In this document: in pieces, positions 24,294 through 34,100 of the stretch
Numbering within the stretch: position 1 is the stretch's first letter
How the letters are laid out: each line of letters starts with the position of its first letter
Assembly (NCBI RefSeq): GCF_000716445.1
Contig: NZ_JNWK01000009.1
Span: 1-64,000 of the forward strand
DNA from: Streptomyces wedmorensis
GTDB taxonomy: Bacteria > Actinomycetota > Actinomycetes > Streptomycetales > Streptomycetaceae
Reading direction: 5' to 3'
DNA length: 64,000 nt
The notes under the pieces: generated by a model
What the model was told of the DNA's origin: nothing
What the model saw: only the letters and a program-made list of their open reading frames with translations
The model's database searches: none
Made by a program: the position numbers and the translations under genes

Positions 24294-26189
24294 TCAGGAG
24301 GTCGCCGGGGTCTTCGTCGCTGTGGGGGATGGGTCCTGTTGGTAGAAGATGTCGATGTCCACCTCCTCGCCGCCGACGGTCAGGGTGTCCCACGCTCCGC
24401 TCTCCCACAGGGTGCGCAGGGTGGAGGAGTCGAGGGAGTCCAGGTGGTTCCGGAGCGTCGAGTCGTCGGGCATGCCGGGGAGGCGTGAGGTCAGCCGGTC
24501 GCGGATCGATCGCAGTCGTTCCATGAGGGCGTCGATGTCCGCGTTCCTGTCGAGGTCCTTCCCTTCGGACTCCTCGATGCTCTGGGCGATCTTCTCCTTG
24601 ATCGGGCGGCTGACGCCGTTCTCGTCGGTGGTGATCATCGTGTTCCAGGCGCGGCTCTTGTGCCGGTACTGGAGCATGGACATGGCCGCTTCGTGGCGTG
24701 CGAAGTCGGCGTCGCGGAACGGCCTGCCGGTCCAGGCTCCGTTGAGGGTCCGGGCGAGCGATACGGCGGAGCCCAGGCCGCTGTTGAGCCCGCGGCCCGG
24801 CCAGAAGTGGATCGCGTTGGCGGCGTCGCCGAGGAGGAATCCGTACGTCCCGGGGGAGGTCGACGTGGCCGAGTGCAGACGGGTGGTGAACCTGGGCCGC
24901 TGCACCATGTCGAGCCGGAAGGCGGTGACGGCCCGCAGGTTCTGTTCGGCGACGCCGAACAGTGTCAGCCCCTCCAGGACCCGCTTCCACAGGGCCGAAC
25001 CCTTGACCATGGCGGGCAGGAAGAGCGTGCTGTGCGTCGAGCAGTGGAAGTCGCCGTGGTCATCGCGTCCCATGACGCACGGGCGTGAGGCGATGCACTC
25101 CTCGAATACGTGCCGGACCGGATCGATTCCGACGACTTCCGCGGCCTCTTCGTCGGTGAGCCGCATGTTCAGGAATCCCTCGCCGCGCAGGGCGTTGAGG
25201 AGAAAGCGGTTCTGGGCCACCGTCAGCAGGACCGTCATGGGGTCCGTCAGAGTCGATGTGACGCGCAGGCCCAGGACGACGTCCTGAACGTGCTGACCGT
25301 GCAGCGAGTAGATGGACTTGTCGGCGTTGCCGAACTTGTCGGCGAAGTGCTCCCGCGTTCGGGACCGGCCGCCCTCGCAAATGGCGAGTACGTGATCCTT
25401 GGTCCCGGACTTCTGGTGCTCGGCCGGGTCGAACGTCTCGGGGACCAGCCGAATGCGGTCCGGCTTCTCGTTGGCCAGGTCGAGAAGCGTGTCCTCGATG
25501 TAGGCGATCCGGAGGTTCCTCGGGCTGCGGCCGCGGATCGAGTCGGGGCCGACCGGCCACATCTCGGAGTACGCGTCGCCGCGGAACAGCCGTTGCTGCA
25601 CTTCTTCGGGGAGGTTCAGATACTGGCGGCTCTGCACCGTGACGACCTGCTGCCGGCGGACGTTGCCCTGGCTCTCGCTCTTCCAGACGACCTTCGGACC
25701 GTCCTGGGTCCAGCGGCCGTCGTACACGGTGATGGCGACGCGGTGCCCCATGAGGTGTTCCAGGAGCAGGGCGAAGCTCAGGCCGACGGGACCACCGCCG
25801 GAGACGGTGACGTTCAGTACCGGCCCCGCCGCCAGTGCCGCCTGCGAGGAGGGGCCGAGCGGGCGCAGCACGGAGAGGTCGAGGATGGTCTCCATCGCGT
25901 CGGCCGCTTCGAAGCGGAAGGTCTCGGTTCCTATCGCGATGAGGTCTCCGGGCTGCAGTTCGTGCGAGGTCACGCGCGTCCCGTTGACGTGCGTTCCATT
26001 GCTGCTGCCGCTGTCGTACAGCACGAATCCATGGCCTTCACGACGTACTTCGGCGTGAAATCGCGATACGTTCTCGCCGACTATGACTATGCTGTTTTCG
26101 CCATTGCGGCCCAAGGTGACCGGTGTGCTTCCGATGGGGAACTGCTTTCCCGTCAGGGAGCCTTGATGGCCGACAAGCCGAGGGGGCAT
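24294..26189 (-). CDS. FHA domain fused to an FAD-dependent monooxygenase-like domain
   Basis: 631 aa. Residues 1-98 form an FHA domain with the phosphothreonine-binding set: G27-R28, SRFH (42-45) and N64-G65. From about 125 an FAD-binding Rossmann fold begins (VSGGGPVGLSFALLLE), with the second FAD motif GFLLGDAANAIHFWPGRG near 450, whose surroundings resemble MICAL and aromatic-hydroxylase monooxygenases. The C-terminal 130 residues are charged and helical. FHA plus flavoenzyme in one chain is rare: docking on a phosphorylated partner would place an oxidising enzyme on a protein target, as MICAL does with actin. No signal peptide. First gene of the minus unit with the matrixin, divergent from the amidase operon. 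Reaction and target unknown. Confidence 0.8.
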   Translation of the reverse strand: MPPRLVGHQGSLTGKQFPIGSTPVTLGRNGENSIVIVGENVSRFHAEVRREGHGFVLYDSGSSNGTHVNGTRVTSHELQPGDLIAIGTETFRFEAADAMETILDLSVLRPLGPSSQAALAAGPVLNVTVSGGGPVGLSFALLLEHLMGHRVAITVYDGRWTQDGPKVVWKSESQGNVRRQQVVTVQSRQYLNLPEEVQQRLFRGDAYSEMWPVGPDSIRGRSPRNLRIAYIEDTLLDLANEKPDRIRLVPETFDPAEHQKSGTKDHVLAICEGGRSRTREHFADKFGNADKSIYSLHGQHVQDVVLGLRVTSTLTDPMTVLLTVAQNRFLLNALRGEGFLNMRLTDEEAAEVVGIDPVRHVFEECIASRPCVMGRDDHGDFHCSTHSTLFLPAMVKGSALWKRVLEGLTLFGVAEQNLRAVTAFRLDMVQRPRFTTRLHSATSTSPGTYGFLLGDAANAIHFWPGRGLNSGLGSAVSLARTLNGAWTGRPFRDADFARHEAAMSMLQYRHKSRAWNTMITTDENGVSRPIKEKIAQSIEESEGKDLDRNADIDALMERLRSIRDRLTSRLPGMPDDSTLRNHLDSLDSSTLRTLWESGAWDTLTVGGEEVDIDIFYQQDPSPTATKTPATS

Positions 26190-26705
26190 GGGTCACCCAA
26201 TTCCATGAGTCACGGATCCGATGACAAAGGGCGAGACCGGCGACCGGACGGCAACACCCCACACCACACCGCCAGTCGTCCGGCACGCAGGGCAATCGTA
26301 AGCGGGCCGCGACGTCGCTGAGAAGGCATACGGAGTGACTTATCACCACACGGTGGGCGGTCCGTGACGATGTAACAGGAATCCCGACGGGGTCGGTGCG
26401 TCGCATGTGAATGGTGTGGCGGGAATGGCGCAATCTGTTGGGCGTCGGCTTCGGAAGCCGAATTCGCCTTTGCCCGAACGCCGTTCCTGAACCCAGGCGG
26501 CAGCGCGGCGGCCCGGTGGTGCAGGCGGCGGTTGTCGGGACGGACGGGTGCTCGTGCGTCCGGAAGAAGACCGGCGGTTCGTCACACTCCGTATGCCTCA
26601 GGGCCGTACGTTGACTCTGAGTGTCTTCTGCTACGGCGAGTTGCCGGGCGAGCGTCCCGGTTGAGCGGTTGCGGAAGGCGTAAGAGTATGGAAGGAGGCA
26701 GCCCC

Positions 26706-26735
26706 ATGCGGAACGGAATCGTCCGAAACAACTGA
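26706..26735 (+). CDS. Possible 9-residue leader peptide
   Basis: AAGGAGG (26692-26698) lies seven bases before an ATG that opens a nine-codon frame, MRNGIVRNN, then TGA. The Shine-Dalgarno is among the best in the window, yet the frame is tiny and precedes the amidase gene by 80 nt. Its stop sits inside a hairpin. This is the layout of a translated attenuator leader; chance cannot be excluded. Confidence 0.35.
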   Translation: MRNGIVRNN

Positions 26736-26752
26736 GAAGTTGTCTCATCAAC
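26728..26752 (+). promoter_or_regulatory. Nested alternative hairpins in the amidase leader
   Basis: ACAACT-GAGA-AGTTGT (26728-26743) is a perfect 6-bp stem with a GAGA tetraloop. The loop GAGA can instead pair with TCTC (26743-26746), and GTTG (26739-26742) can pair with CAAC (26749-26752). The pairings are mutually exclusive. They overlap the stop codon of the short leader frame, suggesting attenuation of the operon. Inference only. Confidence 0.35.
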
Positions 26753-26815
26753 GATCTTTGCCCTCCTTTGTGTGCAGGGCATCCCTCTGAGCCGGACCAG
26801 TCTCCGGAGAGCGAC

Positions 26816-27571
26816 ATGACGATCAAGAACATGCAGTTCGCCTGCCCGAAGTGCGGCGAGGTGTCGTCGTACGCCGTGCAGACGAACGGCGAGGTGACCG
26901 AGCAGTCGGGTCTGGCTTCGCACCAGAACCTGGGAAACCTGCGGAGCCTCGCGGTTCCCTACAAGAACAGTCCGAACCGTGACGCGTATGGCCCGCTGGT
27001 CCCGCAGGGCATCGTCGTCCACTACACCCAGGGCAGGTACGAGGGAGCCATCGGCCACTTCCAGAACCCCGCGTCCAAGGTCTCGGCGCACTTCATCGTC
27101 GCCAGGGACGGCCGGCGCGTCCAGATGGTCCCGCTGCCCGACCCCGACACCAACGGACCCAGGGACGGGCGGTACACGGCCTGGCACTGCAAGGGAGGCA
27201 ACACCCGCTACTTCGGCATCGAGCACGAGTTCGGGTACACGGGGGCCACCTACCCCGCCGACTGGACCGAGGAGATGATGGACTCCTCGGCGGAGCTCTC
27301 GGCGTACATGTGCGTCCTGTACGGCATCCCGATCGAGGTGCCGCTCGCCCCGAACGAGCGCGACTGGTTCACGGGCTTCGGCGGTCACTACAACGTGCCC
27401 GGCAACAGTCACACCGACCCGGGACCGTACTTCCCGTGGGACTACTACATCAACCGCGTGGAGTACTTCGCGAGCCGCATGGCCGACAGCCCGTCCGGCC
27501 CGACCCTCACCTCCGGTACCCCGATCCAGACGGCACAGGGGTCCGAGGCGCCCTCCTACCAGACGCTCTGA
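26816..27571 (+). CDS. N-acetylmuramoyl-L-alanine amidase (Amidase_2 fold) with N-terminal Cys knuckle
   Basis: 251 aa, GGAGA five bases before ATG 26816. After a short CPKC knuckle (C10, C13) comes an AmpD/PGRP-type amidase: zinc ligands H69 (IVVHYTQG), H191 (GGHYNVPG) and D201 (SHTDPGPYFPW), with E136 (GIEHEF) in the catalytic position. It would cut the muramic acid-peptide bond of peptidoglycan. Remarkably, there is no signal peptide or membrane anchor, so it needs another route to the wall or acts on internalised or foreign peptidoglycan. First gene of the plus-strand island operon, 22 nt before the first giant gene, which suggests it is a cargo or partner of that assembly. Confidence 0.85.
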   Translation: MTIKNMQFACPKCGEVSSYAVQTNGEVTEQSGLASHQNLGNLRSLAVPYKNSPNRDAYGPLVPQGIVVHYTQGRYEGAIGHFQNPASKVSAHFIVARDGRRVQMVPLPDPDTNGPRDGRYTAWHCKGGNTRYFGIEHEFGYTGATYPADWTEEMMDSSAELSAYMCVLYGIPIEVPLAPNERDWFTGFGGHYNVPGNSHTDPGPYFPWDYYINRVEYFASRMADSPSGPTLTSGTPIQTAQGSEAPSYQTL

Positions 27572-27593
27572 CCGGCGTACGAGGTGACGCCTC

Positions 27594-30500
27594 ATGATCG
27601 CCTCCACGGTGACCGCGCTCACTGCCTGTTCGGTCGCACCCGGCCGTCTCGACCTGTTCGTGGGCGACGGCGACGGCTGCGTATGGCACAGGACGCGCAC
27701 GGAGTCCCACGACGCGGTCCGAGGACAGTGGAGTGCGTGGCACTCGCTCGGCCGGCCGTGGCCGTCGCCCGGAGCGCCGGAGCGCGCCGGCTGGCTGGCC
27801 GCGTTGCGTTCCGGCCCCGGCCGGATCGAGCTCCTCGCCCTGGGCGGCGGCCGGGGGGCGAAGCACAGGCTCTTCGCGGCGGCCCGTGACGGGACCGTCG
27901 ACACACTCCGTGAAGAGGCCGACGCCGAGGCCGGAAACACCGCCGGTGCCGAGGCGGGCGGCGGAGCCGGTGACGTCGTCGACGATGTCCTCGGCGACGT
28001 GGCCGGCCACGGCTGGACCCCGTGGACGTCCCCCGACCCGCTCGCGGGGCGGCCTCCGGCGACCGCCCCGCCGCTGACGGACGAGCAGTCGGCGCTGCTC
28101 CGCAGACGAGTCTCCGAGGGTCGGCGTTCCGACGCCGACCCCCGGCCCACCGGCTTCGCCGCGACGGAACGTGACCTCTTCGCCGTCGCCGGTCGCAGAC
28201 TGTGGCACCGCATGTGGACGGAGAGCACCCCATGGGAGGACCTCGGAGGCGACCTCACCTCCGACGACGGGAGCGCCCCCCACCTCGCCGCCGTCCACGA
28301 CGAGGCCGGTCCCACCCACGTGTTCGCCGTCTGGGCCGGTACGGCCCTGATGCACCGGCAGCTCGACCGCACGTGGTCCGACTGGCGGCTCATCGACATC
28401 TGGGCCGACGTGCGGGCCTACCAGGCGCTGCGTCCCGAAGACCTCGTCGCGCTGACCGTCCGCGGCAGCGGACTGCGCGAACGGGTCCGCGCCGACGGGG
28501 TGGTGGAAGTCCTCGCCGCCCAGCCCGACGCCCGACTCGTCGTCGAGTTCCCGTCGCAGCACATCGCCGAGACCGTCTCCCAGACGGGCACGACCAGCCA
28601 GGCGCGGATCGCGGGACCCTCACGGCTGGCCTTCGCCATCGGCCGGGAGGCCGTGCCGCTCACGGTCGACGGCGTACTGACCGCCATGGGCAGACTGCCC
28701 CTGGTCGCGACGCCCGGGACCACGGGGGCGGAAGACGCCCGCCTCGAACTGCCCTGGCGCCTGCTCGTGCAGCTGCCCACCGGCGCCCACTGCACGCATC
28801 ACACCCAGCCCGCCGTCGGCCACGACGGCATCACCGAACTGTGGCACAGCCGCATCACGCGCCCCGACGGGGCCGACGCGCTGCGGGTGAGGCCCGTCAA
28901 GGCACTCCCGGACGAATCGGCCCTCGCCACCCCGCTCGGCCGCCACACGGCGACGATCGCCGCCCTCGGGGCGCAGTCCGCCGATCCGCCCGTGACGGTC
29001 GACCGGCTCATGCTCAGCGCGTTCGGCGCCTGGTTCGACGCCTCCGCCTCGTGGCCCACCCTGGACTGGACCCACCGGACCGCGATGGGCCGCGACCACT
29101 ACGTCCGCGTCCTCACCCGCGGCGCGCTCTTCCCCTTCGGACACCGGGCCGCCTTCGTCGAGGTCACCGAGCGCCGGTTCGACCGACAGACTCCGGCCGT
29201 GGCGGCGCTCCGCACGACACGCACGCTGATCGTCACCGAGCCGACGCGCCACTACGGCATCGGCGACGGCGCCGGCAGGGCGTACGAGCGTGCCTTCCCC
29301 TTCCAGGAGGTGTCCGTCGAGCCCCGGCAGCTGACGGGCCTGGACCCGGCGGTGTGGCTGCCCGGCAAGGCGTTCTGGCCCACGCAGTCGGGAGCGGCAG
29401 TCGAGTTCACCATTCGCGCGCGGGCGGACCGGGAGGTCGTCGACTTCCGGCTGCCGATGCTGTTCGTCGACGACGCGGCCGTCGGCACCTCCCACGCCGC
29501 CTCTCACGACGCCGAGTACGCCCGCGGACCGCGCTCGGGCGTCCAGCGTGCCACGGGACACCCCACGCGAGAGATCGGCCGCAGGATCGCGCTCGCCATG
29601 AAGACCGCCACCCAGCCGCTCGAAGGCGCGGTCCAGGAAGTACGGTCGATGTCCTTCGGCGGCACCGGTGCCGCCCTCGCCGCGAACGGCGTCGGATTCC
29701 ACCCCCGCGTCACCCGCATGGAGGTCGCGCTGCCGGCGGTACGCCAGCTGACCGGATCGTCGCCGACGGTGCCGGCCGAGTTCTCCAAGGCGTTCCTGAC
29801 GGCCACGGGCGGCCAGCGGCCCGAGGTCCTGCTCGCCCTCCTGGAGCCGAAGGTCATCGACTTCGCCGCGGCCGGGGCGCGTACGGGCATGGTCGCCGCG
29901 CCGAACATGGCCGTCACCGAGATCTCCCGGCTGGCCGGACCGATCGCCGGAGGCCCCTTCCCGCCGAGGCCGCAGGACATGTTCGCCGAGGACGCCAGAC
30001 TCTTCGGCGTCATCTCGCTCCGCCGCATCGTGTCCGTCATCACCTCACGGCCGCAGATCACGTGGTCCGACGCGGTCGGCGCGCCGTCCGCGAAGCTCAC
30101 CTGGAGCGAGAAGCTGACGACGGCGGTGGAACCCTTCCACCCGAAGACGCCCACGTCCCAGGTCTTCCTCGAGGTCCTCTCCCAGGTCGTCGCCGGCCGG
30201 CCCCAGCTGCGCACGACCGGCGAGGTCACGGACTTCACGCTGGAGATCCCGACCCGAGCCTCCGCCCTCGTCGTCCTCACCTTCAAGAAGGTCCGTTTCA
30301 CCGGCGACTCCGGAGCGAACCCCTCCCTCACCTTCGAGCTCGCGGACGCACGGCTCGCCGGGAAGCTGAACTTCGTCAGGACGCTGGCGGAGAAGATCCC
30401 GCAGGCGGGGCGCGGCGGGCCGCGTGTCGAGGCCTCCGCGCTCCAGATCCGGGCCACGTACACGATCGCCGTTCCCACCCTCGGCATGGGCGTCTTCACC

Positions 30501-31154
30501 GTGCAGAACCTGGCCATCCGCATCGGCCTCACCCTCTCCCTCGCCCAGCGGCCCATCGAGATCGACTTCGCCTTCGCCACCCGGGAACGGCCGTTCCTCG
30601 TCACCGTCAGCGGCTTCGGAGGCGGCGGCTATCTGGAGCTCGGAGTGAGCGCCGGAGAACCCGACGGGGGACTGCAGCGGTTCGTCGGCGGCATCGAGTT
30701 CGGCGCCGGCGTCGCCATGGACTTCGGCGTCGCGGCAGGCGAGGTCCACGTCTTCGGCGGTGTCGTCTTCGTCAAGACGGGCAGCACGATCGAGATCACG
30801 GGCTACCTGCGGATCGGGGGCAGCGTCTCCGTCCTGGGCCTGATCCGGGTCTCCGTGGAGCTGACGCTCAGCCTCACCTACGACGTCCAGCGCAACGAGC
30901 TGCACGGCTCCGCCCGGCTCGTGATCACCGTCGACCTCACCTTCTGGTCCACGTCCGTCACCCTCGAATGCCACAAGAGCTTCAAGGGCCCCAGCCTCGC
31001 CGCCGGTCCCCGGGACGCCCTGACGGCGTCCGCTGCGGCACGGCAGGCCTCCGAGGACGCGGCGCTGCGGACCTCGACCGTCGAGGCCGCGCTCGGCCCC
31101 GACGGCTCCTCGTTCCCGTGGCAGACGTACTGCCGGGCCTTCGCGAAGGAGTGA
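27594..31154 (+). CDS. Giant beta-rich protein 1 (1186 aa), lectin-propeller-like N-terminus
   Basis: Starts at ATG 27594 behind GAGG. The N-terminal ~270 residues have the rhythm of bacterial PLL/fucose-lectin-type propellers (GRLDLFVGDGDGCVWHR, WSAWHSLG, and later THVFAVWAGTALMHRQ, WSDWRLIDIW), each a strand with a terminal W-x-x-W-x-x-L. The middle part contains Arg/Val-rich beta strands without recognisable domains. The last ~350 residues are almost pure alternating beta with Gly runs (GFGGGGYLELGVSAG, VHVFGGVVFVKTG), similar in texture to the DUF6603-like protein of the opposing operon. No signal peptide, no membrane helix, no catalytic motif. It may be a structural subunit of a large assembly. 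Three nt before the next giant gene. Family not recognised. Confidence 0.7.
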   Translation: MIASTVTALTACSVAPGRLDLFVGDGDGCVWHRTRTESHDAVRGQWSAWHSLGRPWPSPGAPERAGWLAALRSGPGRIELLALGGGRGAKHRLFAAARDGTVDTLREEADAEAGNTAGAEAGGGAGDVVDDVLGDVAGHGWTPWTSPDPLAGRPPATAPPLTDEQSALLRRRVSEGRRSDADPRPTGFAATERDLFAVAGRRLWHRMWTESTPWEDLGGDLTSDDGSAPHLAAVHDEAGPTHVFAVWAGTALMHRQLDRTWSDWRLIDIWADVRAYQALRPEDLVALTVRGSGLRERVRADGVVEVLAAQPDARLVVEFPSQHIAETVSQTGTTSQARIAGPSRLAFAIGREAVPLTVDGVLTAMGRLPLVATPGTTGAEDARLELPWRLLVQLPTGAHCTHHTQPAVGHDGITELWHSRITRPDGADALRVRPVKALPDESALATPLGRHTATIAALGAQSADPPVTVDRLMLSAFGAWFDASASWPTLDWTHRTAMGRDHYVRVLTRGALFPFGHRAAFVEVTERRFDRQTPAVAALRTTRTLIVTEPTRHYGIGDGAGRAYERAFPFQEVSVEPRQLTGLDPAVWLPGKAFWPTQSGAAVEFTIRARADREVVDFRLPMLFVDDAAVGTSHAASHDAEYARGPRSGVQRATGHPTREIGRRIALAMKTATQPLEGAVQEVRSMSFGGTGAALAANGVGFHPRVTRMEVALPAVRQLTGSSPTVPAEFSKAFLTATGGQRPEVLLALLEPKVIDFAAAGARTGMVAAPNMAVTEISRLAGPIAGGPFPPRPQDMFAEDARLFGVISLRRIVSVITSRPQITWSDAVGAPSAKLTWSEKLTTAVEPFHPKTPTSQVFLEVLSQVVAGRPQLRTTGEVTDFTLEIPTRASALVVLTFKKVRFTGDSGANPSLTFELADARLAGKLNFVRTLAEKIPQAGRGGPRVEASALQIRATYTIAVPTLGMGVFTVQNLAIRIGLTLSLAQRPIEIDFAFATRERPFLVTVSGFGGGGYLELGVSAGEPDGGLQRFVGGIEFGAGVAMDFGVAAGEVHVFGGVVFVKTGSTIEITGYLRIGGSVSVLGLIRVSVELTLSLTYDVQRNELHGSARLVITVDLTFWSTSVTLECHKSFKGPSLAAGPRDALTASAAARQASEDAALRTSTVEAALGPDGSSFPWQTYCRAFAKE

Positions 31155-31157
31155 CCC

Positions 31158-34100
31158 ATGTCGGCCTCCGTCCTGCGGCGACAGTTCGTCTGGACCCCGA
31201 TCCCGGCAGGACGGGTCGCCCTCGTCCCGGGACACTCCACCCCGATGGCCCTGCTGTCCGTCCTCCTCACCCCCCGGCTGATCGGCCCCCCGGGTGACCG
31301 GAAGCTGTCGGACTTCGGCATGCAGACCTGGCCCGAGCGGCTCGCCGCCCTCCGGTTCGACGTCTTCCGGGGAACACAGCCCGTCACCGCCCACCGGGTC
31401 CCGCACCTCACCATCGAGCAGAAAGAGGTCCGCTTCACCACCGCCGGCCAACTCTCGGCCTGGAAGGCCCTGTTCACCGGTGACTCGCCGGTGGTCCCGT
31501 ACCGGACGACCTCCTACGGCGATCGTGACATCCGCGAGTTCCCGGCCGCCGAGGCCGCCGCCGAGGTCCGGGAGGCGTACACGGCCACGGCCCGTGTCCA
31601 CCTCGACCACGACGGCGGGGACCCCGAGACCGACCCCGGGCTGCGAGCGGCGCTGAGCCGGGTGAGCGCGATGTGGCAGGCGGGACTCGCGCCTCCGGAC
31701 GGCGCGGCGGACGGCAACCCGTCCGCACCCCGGTCGGCGCTCGCCCAGGCGTACGCCTTCTACCGGCGCGAGTCCGACGCGTTCACGGCGCTGCCGACGC
31801 CCGCCGCCGTCCCCGTGCACGAGTTCCACGAGACCGTCTCCCGCCTCGCCGACCACCCGCTGCTCCTCCGCGCGCTCGGACTGCTGGTCGACCTGGCCGT
31901 GGAGCCCACCCCGCTGACGGCGGCCGGCGGAGCGAAGGAGCTGCGCGTCGTCCCGAAGTGGCCGAACCCCGACGGCTCCGCGCCCCCAGGCTGGTCCCAC
32001 GCCACCCAGGACGACCTGTCCCCGAAGACCGCCTACCTCCTGGAAGGGAAGCGCTTCGTCACCGCGTCACTGCCGGGACCGGCGGCCACCGAACTCAAGC
32101 GCGGCATGCTGCCCCTGGCCGGAACCGGCGTGGCGTCCCCCGCAGGGGACGCGGGCGCACGGTACGAGGTGATGCCGTTCGACGTCGACGGCGCCGCCCT
32201 GCGCATGGTCGGCGTCGCCGAGTCGGACCGCGCCGGGACGGCCTCGCGGGACCGGGCCGACGTCGGCGCGCTGCCCGCCCTGCGGTCGATGGGCTTCGCC
32301 CTCGTCGAGCGGGACCGCGTGGAGGAGCACCGCAGGCAGCTCCAGCGGGCCGCCCAGCGAGCCACGGCCGACGGCCTCACCTCCCAGCCGGTGACGGCGG
32401 ATTCGCTGCTCGGCGGCTACCGGGTGGACGTCTTCGACGTGGCGAGGAGACAGTGGTTCCCCCTCTGCCGCAGGCGAGTCCGCTACAAGATCGGCGACGT
32501 GACGATCGGCCAGGAGACGTCCGGCGGCAGCGGCCCCGCCGGCCTCCTCGAGGAGGGATTCGTACGCCCCGAGGCGGCGACGACCGGAGCCGGCGCGCAG
32601 GACGACCTGTACCTCCACCAGATCGTGCTGCGCTTCGACGGCTGGAGCCCGGTCGTGGAGCGACCCGAGCGGATCGTCGACACGGGGGACGACATGCCGG
32701 TGGCGGTCGACCCGCCGCCCTTCGACGCGGTCGTCGAAACCGACCCGGGATCACTGCCCCGCCTGCGGTTCGGCCGCGACTACCGCCTCCGCGTACGGAT
32801 CGCCGACCTCGCCGGCGGCGGACTGCGCCCCGACGAGACCGAGCCCGAAGAAGAACGGACGAACGTCTTCCGGCACCACCGCTTCGAGCCCCTCCCACCC
32901 CCGGAACTCGTCCCCACCCGCAAACTGGCCGACGGCGAGACCCTGGACCTGATGGTCATCCGCAGCGACCGCGACACGACGGTGGAGGCCTACGCGGCGG
33001 CCCACGGCCACCGTGCCTTCGACCTCCGCCACCTCCTCGCCCCCGCGTGCTCCCTGGAACTGGCCCTCCAGCACGAGCGCACCTTCGACGCCGCCCTCGG
33101 CCCCGACGTACCGACCGCGAAGGTGAAGGAGTTCTTCGAAGTAGCCAAACGGGCCGACCGGTCCCTCTCCGACATCGCCGGCGCGGTCGTCGTGGGAACG
33201 GAGACCGGCTCGACCGTCCCCGCCCCGTACGTCTTCCTCCCCGAGACCGGTGTCTCCCTGCCCTGGCTGCCCGACCCGGCCACCACCCACCTCGCCCTGC
33301 GCCCGCGCCGCAGGCCCCTCGACCCCGAATCCGGAAAGTACGGAACGGTCGTGGGCGACAAGAGGACCGGCCTGTGGCAGGGCACCTGGCCGGCGTACGC
33401 GCCGATCTCGCTCCGCCTCGTCGGCGGCCCCAGAGGCTGCACCCTGACCCGCTCCCCGGACCAGCGCACGTTCACCGTCGCGCTCGGCCCCGCCGAAGAG
33501 GTCACCTTCGACATCCCCTCCTGCCCCGGCACCCGCAGCGTCCAGCTGTTCGGCATCGTCACCTGGCTGGGCATCGACCCCACGGACCCCACCGCGTTCC
33601 AGCCCATCACCGAGGGCAGCAACCGCCTGGTCACGCCCCCGCGCACCGTCACCCTCGTCCACGCCGTGCAGCGCCCCCTGGCGGTCCCCTCCGGCCTGCT
33701 CGCCGCCCGCCGGATCGCCGGAGAGACCAGCGCCGTCCTGAACACCGACGATCTGCGCATCCACATCGCCAGCACCGGCCGCCTCGACCTGCGCGCCGAG
33801 TGGACCGACCACGAGGACCTCCCGCCGCACAAGCCGGCCGAGCCCCGGCAGACCGCCATCCTCGGCTCGTACGACGTCCAGCGCGCCCCGCAGCACGAGG
33901 CGTTCACCACGATCCGCCAGGAGTTCGGCGACACCCGCCGCCGCCACGTCACGTACCGCGCCACCGCCGTCTCCCGCTTCCAGGACTGCTTCCCCCGCGC
34001 CACCGCCGCCGACCCCCAGGCCTGCCTGAGCGAGGGCGTCCTGGAGGTCACCGACGTGCCGAGCTCCGCCCGACCGCCCGCACCCAAGGTCCTCCACACC

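Larger units (their letters stand above)
26190..26815. promoter_or_regulatory. 626-bp divergent control region of the island
   Basis: No convincing long gene on either strand. The codon bias is lost and A+T is higher than in the surroundings, especially at 26590-26770. It separates the FHA-monooxygenase/matrixin unit from the amidase operon, so it should hold promoters for both. TTGAGC (26661-26666), 17 bp, then GAGTAT (26684-26689) is one weak plus-strand promoter candidate. A leader-peptide-like ORF and nested hairpins follow (next entries). Confidence 0.55.

Noticed and set aside
28202..31297. A 1031-codon plus-strand frame overlapping giant protein 1
   Set aside because: Composition is dominated by Arg, Pro and His, as expected of a shifted frame in G+C-rich DNA. 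The other frame has normal amino-acid usage and a ribosome site.
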